Origin: Vanrija pseudolonga
Taxonomy: Eukaryota; Basidiomycota; Tremellomycetes; Trichosporonales; Trichosporonaceae
Assembly (NCBI RefSeq): GCF_020906515.1
Contig: NC_085854.1
Span: forward strand, 1,674,001 to 1,738,000
Length of the DNA stretch: 64,000 nucleotides
Direction: 5' to 3'
In this document: positions 1 through 10,172 of the stretch, one piece after another
Layout: each line of letters begins with the position of its first letter
Position numbering within the stretch: the stretch's first letter is position 1
Notes under the pieces: model-generated
Databases searched by the model: none
Told to the model about the DNA's origin: nothing
The model's input: the letters and a program-made list of their open reading frames with translations, nothing else
Position numbers and translations under genes: made by a program

Positions 1-2755
1 TGGCCCTGCGACCCACGACCACCACGCTCACCCCGCTCACCCCCACGGCCCTTCCCTGCCCCCTTGGCACCCTTCCCAGCCCCCACGGCCTGCCCAACAA
101 CACCCTCCCCCTCCAACACATCATCCTCCTCCTCTTCCCCATACAACAGCGTCATCGCGTCCGTGTAGTGCGCAATCTTCCACGTGTCCGCCGCACGCAG
201 GGACATGAAGTCGAACGAAATCGCCACGCTTGACTCAATGGCCCCTTGCTCACCCTCCTTGGCAATCAGCAACTTGGGGATCTTGGGGTAGCGCTGCGAG
301 AAGTGGTTGAGGATGGTGTACTTGGCATTCATCCTGGTACCGTTAGTGGGTGCCCCTACGGCCTCGACTCACTGCTTCCCGACCTCGATCGCCTGCCCAA
401 AGGTGCTGTGCCCCTTGGCCTGCGCCATCTCTGGCGTGTCGTCCTCGTGCGTCGCCTCGTGGATCAGAATCGTCGCTCCTTGGCCCGCCGCCACGAGATC
501 GCCAGAAGGCTTGGTGTCCCCAGAGTACACCACTTTCCACCCAGAGGTGTGCTCAAGTACCAGACCGTTGGCCAGGCCTCGGTGAGGTACACTTGGCGCA
601 CCCATGGTCTTCATCCCCAGGTCGTCGATCATGGTGTAGATCGTCTCGGCCATTTTGTCGTTGCCAGGCGAGTAGTAGCGATGGATCATCTTGAACGGCC
701 ACTTGAACTTGCCCGCCGCCACGTCCTCGTTAAACTCGGCTTCCTGCTCGACCGCCTGGGTCAAAGGGGCAATGCCGATGGCCGCAGCGCTCTGTCGGGC
801 AGCTTGTTCTGCCGTCCTCGCAACCCATGCGCTCTTGTTCATGCGGGTCAAGCTGACAAACTTGACGTTCTCAAGGGCCTCGCGGGGCACACCGTACTGC
901 CATGTTGCGGTTTCCTGCAGCTGCAATCCAATTTGCGGAGGCGCGAGGATGTACAATGTCGAGTGGACACCAGACTGCAAGTCAGCTCAGAGTCACAGTG
1001 TCACGACTCACCTTGAAACGGTCCGCAAGAATAGAAGTCAGACCCAAGTGGTGGTCGGCGTGCATGTGGCTGATGAAGATGAGCCGGAGATCTTCGTAGA
1101 CCTTTTGCAAGCCTTCGGGTCCGAACCGACGGCGCAGCTGGCCAAGGGAGCCCTCCCCACAGTCGAGCAGAATGCCACCAGTACCAGGGATATCGAGGTG
1201 TGTTGACGAAACATTCCTAAACTTGGAGGGGATGGCGCTGCCTGTGCCGAGTGTGGTCACCACAATGTCGTCACCAGGCTGTAGCTCATGGGTCTCGGCG
1301 TGCACCGCGGCCTTGGCAGCGACCTCGACGCGTGCAGCGTCGACGGCGATGGCATACTCTGTACCGTCGCTCCTGGCCGTGTCCAGAACGATCTCCTCGG
1401 TATCGGTGGGGAACTGCGCGTCCTTGACGTGCGTCTCGAGCAGCTCTGTCTCCTTGGGAGGGTGCATGCTGACAAGGTTGTTGGGGACCGCAAGGGTGGC
1501 GTTGGCTGGGAGGACGGGCGGTGGCGGCGCCTCGTACTTGTAGTACGGCACGGGGAAGACCTCCTCGTCAAGTCGGTGCAGGTGGAGCGCATTCCACGCC
1601 GCGCTGTTGAAGAAGGTTGGGCCAGGAATCCGCACTTCGGTGAGCAGATGCTGAGTCTTGGGCCCGTACGCTGCCACCCAGGCCTGGTACCTCGGGTCCT
1701 CCCACACTTGGCGTGTAACGCGGTGGACAACCGCCTGTACGGGGAAGTCCGCTGCCTTGCCCCTTGGCCCCTGCTGGTACTGCCCGAACACAGGCGACTG
1801 CAGCAAGCGATCGACGTTGTGCTCTGCGCACGACACGACGATGAGAATCGATCCCGGTCCACCGCCAACAAGGCAGTCCTCGGGCCTCACAATCCTCTTG
1901 CCGCCAGGTGCGTTCTTGTCCTCGACCTCGATGCTCTCGCCCCTGGTGAGCTTTCCACGGACCGGGCCACCGGGCACGCCAAGCGCCGCCGCTTTGACGA
2001 CATCGAACTTGCCGCGGACCTCTGGTGTGCGGAGGATGTACACCATGTCGGTGGCAACGTCTGCGTCGCTCGGGATAGGCAATGGAAATCGGTCCATGGG
2101 GACGGAAGGCGCCCTCATGCCGGGGTACGGCTGTGGTGGCCGCGCCGCCTTTCGTTCGGCGGGATCCTGGATGCCCCTGAACATGTCTTTCACGATCGTC
2201 GAGGTCCACTGGTCGAGGCGAGCCTCGGGGAGCTGTGCAGGTCGGGGAACGTGGTTGGATAGGACGGATCCAGTGCTGGCAGGCTGTGGCACTGGATCAC
2301 GCAGCGCGATGGCGTGGACAGTGACCTTGTCTGACGAGTAAACGATCTCGGAATCAGCGGTGCTGAAGCGCGGGTACGGCTTGGGGTCGACGCCGAATAT
2401 GTCGCGCTGCACCGAAGCTCGCAGCGTCGCGAGGTAGTGCGCGGTATCTGGTGGTCCGACGACTGTGAGTTTCTTCATGCCTGCGTCAGATGCCGTCATG
2501 ATCACACCTGCTGGGTTAGCGGAGACACAGATTCCTTCACCCACCAGGAAGGCCAGTCCGTGCGCGGTGCCCGCCGTCTGGGAGGAAGACGGCCTGAAGA
2601 CCCCTCATGGTGAGGCGCTTCTGGATAAAGGCGCGTTGCGTGCCTTCGCCCGCGCCGAAGAGCAGGCGCTCATTGTCGAACGCGACATAGAGCGAGAGGT
2701 CGGTGTCGGGCCCGGGGACCGAGATGGTGCGGATAGTCCAGTGGATAATGGACAT
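1..2755 (-). CDS. TRZ1: tRNase Z, long form (ELAC2/Trz1-like), 3' end cut by window edge
   Basis: Endonuclease that removes the 3' trailer of nuclear and mitochondrial pre-tRNAs. Inferred exons on the minus strand are 2755-2545, 2507-1012, 974-373 and 333 to beyond 1, with introns of 37, 37 and 39 nt. The N-terminal half has the inactive metallo-beta-lactamase fold ([11 protein letters not shown], then [14 protein letters not shown] across the first intron). The C-terminal half has the catalytic core: [15 protein letters not shown], the metal motif [23 protein letters not shown] and GHSTFGQA. The last visible exon ends in a Gly/Arg/Lys-rich tail, so little is probably missing. The first in-frame ATG is at 2755 and gives a complete catalytic protein. 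Codons back to about 3076 stay open and read like a mitochondrial presequence but have no ATG. Family certain; start uncertain. Confidence 0.93.
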
Positions 2756-3727
2756 TTCGGGCTCGTCCCCCGATGGGCTGATGAATGGCGTCAAGTCCTT
2801 CTTCTTGGACCTCGCCTTGGGCTTGGGCTTGGACGCGGCGCGGGCCTGGTCGAGCGCCGAGGTCGTGAACCGTGAGGACGACGACGCGGGCGCGAGAGGG
2901 GGGAATCGGAGGCTGGCCACCGCCTGGAGGGTGGGGCGACTTGCGCCTGCTAGTCGTCGAAGCAGGGCGGTCACGGTGAGGAGGGGGAGCGGGTGGCCAG
3001 GTCGTCGAGTCGAGGCTTGAGTCTTTGGAGAATGCTGGTGTGACGATGATCGGGACCGACCACTGGAAATATCCAAGTCAACATGTCAGGTCACGTGAGG
3101 GCGTCAGGCGAAATCTGCCCTCGCCCCTCTCTGGCTGGCAGCCTTTAAAAGCGGCAGGCACCTCGACCTTTTCGCTTTCTTCACTGCCCCTCCTTATAGG
3201 TGAGTAACGACGACGACAGCCACCTCAAGCTTGCATCGCTGACCCCCAACGCAGAGTCGCTTGAGTGCCGCCTTCTCACGGCTATCAGGTGCTCGGAGGC
3301 GCAGAGAGCGAGTTCCGTCCCCCTCCTCTTTGCAGGTCGGGGGTTCGTGCAGCAGTCTTCCAAGGTTCGGTCCTGTCCCACGCAGCCTTGTGGCGTGGGG
3401 GCTGAAGGGTGCGCGTTACATTTGTATATACTAGGCTTGTGTGGTTCTGCATGGCGTCGTGATGCTCGCTGCGGGGCGCGCTCGGACGAGCGTGCCCGTT
3501 GCTTGATGGTGCAGTCCATTTCTTCACCACCTCTCTCACTCGCTCCGAGTTTGGCTCTGTCGGCGGGAGCAAATCGGTGCGAGAGCGGCATCCACGCTGT
3601 GCAACGGCGGCCAAGCCGGGCAAGTCCGTGCGGACCGCATGGGCAGAGAAGGGACTGACATCATGGCGAACGAGGGATTCTTCGGCGACGGCATCTCGCA
3701 CTTCCTTCGTCTGCTCACACCATCACC
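2756..3727. promoter_or_regulatory. divergent promoter region between tRNase Z and S28 peptidase
   Basis: This stretch separates two divergently transcribed genes. On the tRNase Z side, 2756-3076 stays open in the tRNase Z frame and may be a translated presequence. A CACGTG box lies at 3092-3097 and a TTTAAAA element at 3144-3150. A donor-like sequence, GTGAGTAACG, begins at 3201, with an acceptor-like CTTTGCAG near 3335, so the peptidase mRNA may carry a 5'UTR intron. No separate gene was recognised. Confidence 0.45.
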
Positions 3728-5684
3728 ATGATCGCCAAACTAGCCCTGCTGCTGCTCGCAGTGGCCGACCTCGGCGCGGCGCGCCTCGACAAGGCGACGC
3801 ACCGCGAGCTCCTCCTCTCTGGCCGCCCGAAAGTCGGCCTGTGGAAGGCTCTGAACGACGAGGCGCTCGCTGCGTACGTACATCGCGTGCGCGCCGAACT
3901 GACACCCAGCGCACTCCAGACTTCGTCCCAGACGACTTTCTCGCCCAAGCCCCGCTTCGAGGCATACTGCTTCGACCAGCCCATTTCGCACTTTGACAAG
4001 ACGGTCAACGGCACCTTCTGCCACCGCTACTGGGCCGATGCGAGCCACTACAAGGAGGGCGGGCCGATCTTCCTCCTCGACGGCGGAGAGACGAGCGGCG
4101 AGGACCGGTATGTTTAAGCCTCGTTGCGCTGCTGATGACAGCCTGCCATTCTTGGAGACTGGTATCGCCCAGATCCTCGCCAACGCGACCAACGGCCTCG
4201 CCATCGTGCTCGAGCACCGATACTACGGCGAGTCGGTCCCCGTGAAGTCGTTCTCGACCGACGACCTCCGCTTCTTGAACAACAACGAGGCGCTTGAGGA
4301 CTCGGCTTACGTGGGTGAAGGATTCATTAACCTCTAACCCACCAGTTCATCAAGAACTTCCAGCCGCCCAAGTCGCTGCTCAAGCTCAGCAACCCGGATG
4401 CGCTCAAACCCAAGAACGCACCGTGGTTCTACTACGGAGGATCGTACGCCGGTGCGCGCGCGGCCCACATGCGTGTGGAGTACCCGGACCTCGTGTGGGG
4501 CGCGATTGCGAGCAGTGGTGAGTGAAGCGTTGAGGGCGACCACTCACGCCCCAGCCGTGACCCACGCGCAGATCGACTTCCCTCAGTACTTTGACCCGAT
4601 CCAGGAGTACGCCGACTCGGACTGCATCAGCGCGATCCAGACATCCGTGCAGGTGATCGACGGGCTGCTCAGCCTCCCCGGCCCGATCAACCGCGGCATC
4701 AAGGGCCTGTTTGGCCTCGAGGCGCTCGAGGACGACGACTTTGCCGAGGTGCTCACGTACCCCTTCGGCGCGTGGCAGGGGCAGAACTGGAACCCCGGGG
4801 TCAGCACTGACGCCTGGGACAACTTTTGCGAGGCCATCACCTCGGGCGGTGCTGGGAGCCAGATCGGCCTCATCAAGATGTGGGTTGTGTTGGAGGACAT
4901 ACGCTGACCCGAACAGCCCTGCGGAGATCAACAACTACGCCAACTGGATCAAGAAGGTGGGCTCGGGTGTAGGGCGATACTAACATGCAGCACTACGTTT
5001 CTCTCTGCCCTATTGACATCGTGGACGTAAGTCGCGCCCGCCACGACCCCGCTGATCCCAGTGCTTTGGCTCGCACAACGACGAGGCGTTCCTTGCCGAT
5101 GACCTCGAGCAGTCGTGGCGTCTGTGGCTCTTCCAGGGTGAGTTGGGCCTCCGGGGTGCGGCAACTGACCTGCAGTCTGCACCGAGTGGGGCTACTTTAT
5201 GCCTGCGCCGGAGGAGGGCCCGTCCATCCTCTCCAAGCGCCTCACCCTCGAGTACACGTCCAAGATCTGCAAGCAGGCATACCCTCCGGGCAAGCACTTC
5301 ACTGTGCCTGAGTGGCCGAACGTCGCGGATGTCAACGACCGCGGTGACTACGACATTGAGTACAGCCGCCTTGCGTTCATCGACGGCGACCGTGACCCGT
5401 GGCGCACAATGGTGAGTGCGGTGTGGTGGCTGCGATTCGTTCTCGCGACAGTCGCTATCCTTTTCTAACACGCCCAGACCCCTCAGGCCGACTGGGCACG
5501 CAAGCGCAAGTCGTCGGTCGACAAGCCGGTGCACCTCATCTTCGACGCGATCCACCACTACGACGAGAACGGGCTGGAGAACCACGACGAGGAGCCCGCG
5601 CGCATCCGCGACGTGCACGAGCTCGAGGTGAGCTTCATCACCGAGTGGGTCGCGCAGTTCCACGAAGCCAAGGGAAAGCAGTAG
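3728..5684 (+). CDS. serine carboxypeptidase, S28 family (lysosomal Pro-X / thymus-specific type), secreted
   Basis: Predicted to remove residues after proline from peptides in the vacuole or outside the cell. Nine exons (3728-4107, 4142-4310, 4346-4517, 4555-4879, 4917-4956, 4991-5026, 5062-5137, 5176-5411, 5478-5684) give 546 codons, close to the usual family length. Residues 1-18 (MIAKLALLLLAVADLGAA) are a signal peptide. Family marks in order are FDQPISHFD, VLEHRYYGES, the nucleophile motif GGSYAG (Ser near residue 216), the Asp motif FIDGDRDPWR and the His region FDAIHHYDENG, so the triad looks intact. NATN and NGT suggest N-glycosylation. Seven of the eight introns are 34-38 nt; the last is 66 nt. 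ATG at 3728 is preceded by CATCACC. The exact substrate is not deducible. Confidence 0.93.
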
Positions 5685-5883
5685 ATGCAATGCATGGTCG
5701 TGTGTCTTGAACTTCTGAGCGATAGTAGCGAGCAGTGAGGGCCTAGCGGGCCGAGTGCCGCTTTTTGCCGTGGAGCATCGGCAATATCCGACCTGCGGCC
5801 AAGTGATAAACGAGGACCTCGAGTCGTCGAGTCGTGCTTCTTGACAACGTACACTCCGCTCGCATAGCACAGCAGTGACCACC

Positions 5884-7119
5884 ATGCCCGACGGCTCAGG
5901 TTCCAGCTCCAGCATCCCGCTGAGACAAGACGCCCTCGGCACGCTCAAAGCGTCCGAAGCGACGCTGTTCATCGCGACGCCAATCCACCCCAAATCCGAG
6001 GCGCACGCCGACAAGGTGTTCGGGCGCGTGCTCCGCCCCGGCGTGGGCGGGTGGACGCGCGAGGCGGCGCTAGCGGAGGCGGATGCGGTTGGTGAGTGCG
6101 TGCGTGGGCTGACGACTTGGCCAGCACTGCCGCCGATCCGACGAGAGAGCGGCCACCTTTCCAGCGACCCCTGCTGACGCCCGCCCGCCAGTTCTCCGCG
6201 CCGGCACGATCCGCGAGCCCGACCTCCTCATCGCGCCCAAGGTACGCATCGTGGCGCGCAACGGCACGGGGTACGACAGCGTCGACCTGCCCGGGTGTGT
6301 CTCAAGGGGTGTTGTCGTGACCAACGTGCCGGGGGGTAATGCCGAGGTGGGTCGCCCGCGCGCGCTTCTTCCACAGCCCTCTCGTAGCTGACTTGCCCCA
6401 GGCCGTAGCGGAGATCGCGCTCGCCCTAGCGCTGGCCGTGACGCGCCGCGTCGCCGAACTCGACGCGCGCATCCGTTCGGGCGAGCTCGTGCGCTCAATC
6501 ACCGCGCTGTGCCCTGGCCTGCTGGGGCGCACCGTCGGGCTGGTAGGCATGGGCGACATAGCGTACGCCGCGGCGCGCATGTTCTCAGCGTTCAACTGCA
6601 AGATCATCGTGTACTCCCCTACGTCGCCTGCTAGCCGCTGGGTGAAGCCAGACGAGCGGTATCCCGTCCCGCTCGCGCATGAGCGCGTCGACTCGCTCGA
6701 CGCGCTGCTTGGCCGCGCGCACGTCGTGTCCCTCCATTGTCCCCTCACGCCTGCCACGCGCGGGATGATCGGCCCGCGCGAGCTGGCGCTCATGCTCCCC
6801 GACGCCGTGCTGATCAACACGTCCCGCGGCGCCATGGTCGACGAGGACGCCCTCGTCGCTGCCCTGCGCGAGGGACGTATCGGCGGCGCAGGCCTCGACG
6901 TGACTGCCGTCGAACCGGCGTACGGGGATAACCTGGCCAAGTTTGCCGGGCTGCGCAACGTCGTCGTCCTCCCGCATGTGTAGGTCTGTGGCTTGGATAG
7001 AGCTGACTGGGCACAGTGGCGCCAGTACCGACGCCGCGCAGGAGTACGGGTGTAATGCTGCTATTGATATCTGTGCCGACTATCTCGAGGGGCGCGGGGC
7101 GCGCAACAGGGTGGCGTAG
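5884..7119 (+). CDS. D-isomer-specific 2-hydroxyacid dehydrogenase
   Basis: NAD(P)-dependent reduction of a 2-keto acid to a D-2-hydroxy acid; the substrate (glyoxylate, hydroxypyruvate, phosphoglycerate or other) cannot be told from sequence. Four exons (5884-6091, 6192-6346, 6402-6979, 7017-7119) give 347 residues, normal for the family. The substrate-domain motif NGTGYDSVDL is followed by VVVTNVPGGNAEAVAE. The nucleotide fold has VGLVGMGDIAYAAA, a GxGxxA variant of the usual GxGxxG loop. The catalytic triad is present: Arg in NTSRGAMVDEDAL, Glu in VTAVEPAYGDN, His in LPHVGAST (the last spanning the 37-nt intron at 6980-7016). ATG at 5884 follows ACCACC; there is no earlier in-frame ATG. 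Confidence 0.92.
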
Positions 7120-7357
7120 AGAGCGTTAGATATGCATTGTGTCGCGGGGTGCAGTGGGCTGGGACGGCTCGGCGCTGGGCAGGCTGGATATCAGGCCGCA
7201 TGTGGCTCGACGCGGACTTGTACAGACGGTGCGGCGGTGCCACTCGCGCCGATCCTTCAGCCCTGTCCATCAGAGACGGCCTCTCCATCTCCCCTTCAAC
7301 CCCCTCCCCTCCCGTCACTCCACTCCCCATAGCAGCGGACTCCGCCCGCCTGGTCCT

Positions 7358-7374
7358 CCCCCCCCCCCCCCCCC
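7358..7374. repeat. C17 homopolymer in convergent intergenic region
   Basis: Run of 17 cytosines between the convergent 3' ends of the dehydrogenase (stop 7117-7119) and the bL12m gene (stop 7434-7436). The rest of 7120-7433 is C-rich and contains no recognised gene. Confidence 0.85.
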
Positions 7375-7433
7375 GCGCCTCGCGCCTCCGGCGCTCGGCT
7401 GTCGCTCTCTGATATGTGCATGCAATGAATCCC

Positions 7434-8443
7434 CTAGGCAAGCGAGACGGTCGCGCCGAGGCCCTCGAGCGTCTTTTTCAGCTTCTCGGCCTCCTCCTTG
7501 GGCACGTTCTCCTTGAGGGTCTGGGGAACGGACTCGACGAACTTCTTGGCCTGAGAGCGAGCGTCAGCGAGTGCGCATAGCGCAGGAGCGGCGGGGCGGC
7601 GGCGGTGGTGCAGCAGGTGGTGCAGCAGCCTGGCGAGAAACCAGCAACCACTTCATCACCTCCGCCCCCACCCCACCCCACAAAACCCACCTCAACAAGG
7701 TTCATGTTGGGCATGATGGCCTTGACCTCGCGGATGATCTTGGCCTTGGCGGCCGCGTCGATCTTCTCGAGCTTGAGCGTGAAGATGGTCTTCTCCTTGG
7801 GCTTCTCCTCAGCGGGCGCCTCGGCCGCAGGCGCGGCAGCACCGGCTGCTGGGGCCGCAGAGGCGGCAGGGAGGGCGACCTCGGTGATGTTGAGGCGGGT
7901 CTGAGGGTTTGGTCAGTACGCTGCGCGAGCGGAGCGAGCGGGTGTGTGGAGGGATGTCGAGCAGGCAGAGCAGGAGTAGCCGTCCACGCTGTGATACGCA
8001 GCGCGCACCGCTATACGCAGCTCCCCTTCCTCCCTCATCTCCAACCCTCAACCCTCCCGCCACCAGCAGGACCCACCTTGAGCGCCGAAACGAGCTCGGA
8101 AACCTCGAGAAGCGTCAAGCCCTCAACCGAGTCGACGATCGACTTGATTTTAGGCGCGACGGGCGCGGCGGCAGCGGCGGCCTCCTCGCGGACGATGCGC
8201 GAGGCCGAGAAGGCGCGCGCGACTGGGCGGTATGAGCGCGACGACGAGGCGCGGAGGGCGGCGCGGAAGACGGGGGCCTGCGGGGTGTCAGTCAGTTGTT
8301 GGCTTCGGTGGGTGTGGTTTTCGAAGGAAGGACGCTGAGCCGGCGGGTAGGTCGTGTGGGCTGCGCGCGCCGAGTCGGTGTGCGTTTCATGCCGGTACCC
8401 GCCGATTACTCGCTCCGACCTGTGCTTGGACACTAACGCTCAT
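7434..8443 (-). CDS. MNP1: mitochondrial large-subunit ribosomal protein bL12m
   Basis: Nuclear gene for the L7/L12 stalk protein of the mitochondrial ribosome, which recruits translation GTPases. Exons 8443-8438, 8277-8077, 7900-7691 and 7550-7434 give 177 residues. The first exon is only six nucleotides (Met-Ser) and joins to APVFRAALRASSSRSYRP, an Arg/Ser/Ala-rich mitochondrial presequence. The dimerisation domain (SIVDSVEGLTLLEVSELV) precedes an Ala/Pro-rich hinge. The C-terminal domain has KTIFTLKLEKIDAAAKAKII, VKAIMPNMNLVEAKKFV and a terminal LKKTLEGLGATVSLA. Its introns (160, 176, 140 nt) are far longer than in the neighbours. The start exon is inferred because no in-frame ATG lies next to exon 2. 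Confidence 0.88.
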
Positions 8444-8971
8444 GTTTTGTGGTGTATGTGGAGAGGTTGTTGTGGTGGGTGTCAAGCAGCAGTCTTTGCC
8501 TGCCTGCCGAACGAGCCGTTCGGAGCTGGTCGTTGAAATCTCGAGGCGGAGCCAGGCGGCATGCCACTGGTCCACCGAAAAAAACGCCGGGCTGGGTTGG
8601 GTGGGCGGGCGTACGACCCAGGGTGTGATCCGCAGGGGGCACCCTCAAGAGGAGTGATCCGCACTTCGCCACGTGGATTTGATTCCGCTAAATATCCAGC
8701 TCGCATAGTGTAGGTGGTTATCACTGGTCGTTGTGGTTTAGTCTGCTTCCGACCCGACCGCTGTTCGACTCAGCGTGCGAGCACTCCTTCATGGTTTTTG
8801 TTGCATGGTCGTGACGGCAGGGCGCGAGGGCGAGGGGGCACGCGCAACGTCATTGTGTTTCGTGTTGACGAGGGCAACAACTTTGCTTCTGCTCTCTGTT
8901 CTCCAACTACCTCCTTCCTCTTCTCCACTCGACACGCACGCGCCGCGAGCTCACCAACGCCCCCCCAACCC
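8444..8971. promoter_or_regulatory. divergent promoter between bL12m and roadblock genes
   Basis: A 528-bp spacer between two divergent starts. A CACGTG box lies at 8670-8675, roughly midway. Pyrimidine-rich tracts precede the roadblock ATG (8885-8970). No gene was recognised here. Confidence 0.45.
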
Positions 8972-9515
8972 ATGGCATCCCCCGACCCCATCGCCAACGG
9001 CGTCCGGCCGCGCGCGCCCCCCTCGTCCCCGCCCTTGTCGTCGACGGCGCCGCGCGCGCCCCCGCCGCCCGAGATCGAGTCGACGCTGTCCCGGCTGTCA
9101 GCCTACCGCAACGTACGCGGCGTGATGGTGCTCGCGCGCTCGTCGGGCGCGCCGGGCTCTGGCGGCATCGTGCAGAGCACCGGCGCCGTGTTCGAGGGCG
9201 AGAGCGGGCGGCGGTACGCCGGCAGTCTGGAGGCTGTGGTCAACGCGACTGCTGGTGCCGTGGCTACTGTTGATGAGGGCGTGAGTCTGCGTCGAGTGCT
9301 GTGAGAGCGCCGTGCTGACGCCGATGTGACTCTGCATTGTGCTGGACCCATCTGCTTCTGCCCCCCTTCCGCCTCCAGGACGAGCTCAAGCTCATGCGGA
9401 TACGCACCAAGCGGCACGAGCTCATCATCACGCCTGGTAGGTTGCGCGCCTGAAGCTTCGCTGACCCCCAGACGACCGATACCTCCTCGTCGTGCTGCAG
9501 GACCCGGGGCAATAA
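8972..9515 (+). CDS. dynein light chain, roadblock/LC7 family
   Basis: Light chain that dimerises on the cytoplasmic dynein intermediate chain. Three exons (8972-9280, 9379-9436, 9472-9515) give 136 residues. After a Pro-rich N-terminus of about 33 residues come the roadblock elements IESTLSRLSAYRNVRGVMVL, YAGSLEAVV, DELKLMRIRTKRHELIITP and DDRYLLVVLQDPGQ at the C-terminus, matching the canonical order and the LxxLRIRTKKHE-type signature. Human roadblock is about 96 residues, so the extra length here is mainly the Pro-rich leader and a loop GSGGIVQSTG. The last intron is 35 nt, the first 98 nt. ATG at 8972 lies in CCCATGG. Confidence 0.9.
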
Positions 9516-10172
9516 TCCGTCGGCAGTTGTCGTCGCGCTGGCATAGGGCCGGTCGACACAGCACGCGCCTCCGCCCCGCAGATCGTGAGGAGGGAACCTT
9601 GCGTCGTAATCCCAAATACAGTTGCACCCAGGGCCCTCCCTCCCTCGTCAACCTGAATACAACCTCTCTCCCACCAAGTCCATCACCACACTTCTAATGC
9701 CTGTACACACTGTACACCTCGTAATGATCACATGCACGCACGCGCACGAAGGGTTGCACGCGGCGGCGGGTGGAGCAGAGCGGGACGGGACAGGTCCAGA
9801 AGACGGACTTTGCCGTGGTGATGATATCTTGTGTGCGGGCTGTTTTAGTGCAGCGTGCCTGGGGGCCAGTTGCTGCTGCACACACGTCGTTGAGTTTCCT
9901 TCAATTGGCCCACGTCGAGCACTCACCAACTCATCTCGTTCTCGACTTTTAGCTACAACCCAACATTCCTCGCACATCTAGACTGATTCAATTCCCCTTT
10001 CCATGTGCCCTACGTTCCAGTAAACCAAGCACCCACACGGATTCGGCCCCAGCATAGCTGCGCGCGACCTGCCAGGCCACCTCGCCGCCTCGCCTCGCCC
10101 TCCTCGCTCGCTCGTCAAGTGGGCTACCTCTATCGCCAACGGCCTCCACCCATCTAGCAGCCCCTCCTCCCA
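9516..10172. other. intergenic region between roadblock and YND1
   Basis: 657 bp between two genes on the same strand. It should hold the roadblock 3'UTR and the apyrase promoter. It shows pyrimidine-rich tracts approaching the YND1 start (10060-10170). I see no gene, RNA or repeat here. Confidence 0.4.

Noticed and set aside
1288-2262. 324-codon + strand frame opposite tRNase Z
   Set aside because: Lies entirely opposite the tRNase Z exon encoding the HMHADHH region and has no recognisable domain or ATG start.
7564-7659. Box C/D snoRNA candidate in bL12m intron 3 (GTGATGA at 7659-7653 and CTGA at 7567-7564, minus strand)
   Set aside because: The CTGA coincides with the branch-point consensus seen in most introns here, no convincing terminal stem flanks the boxes, and no guide match could be tested.
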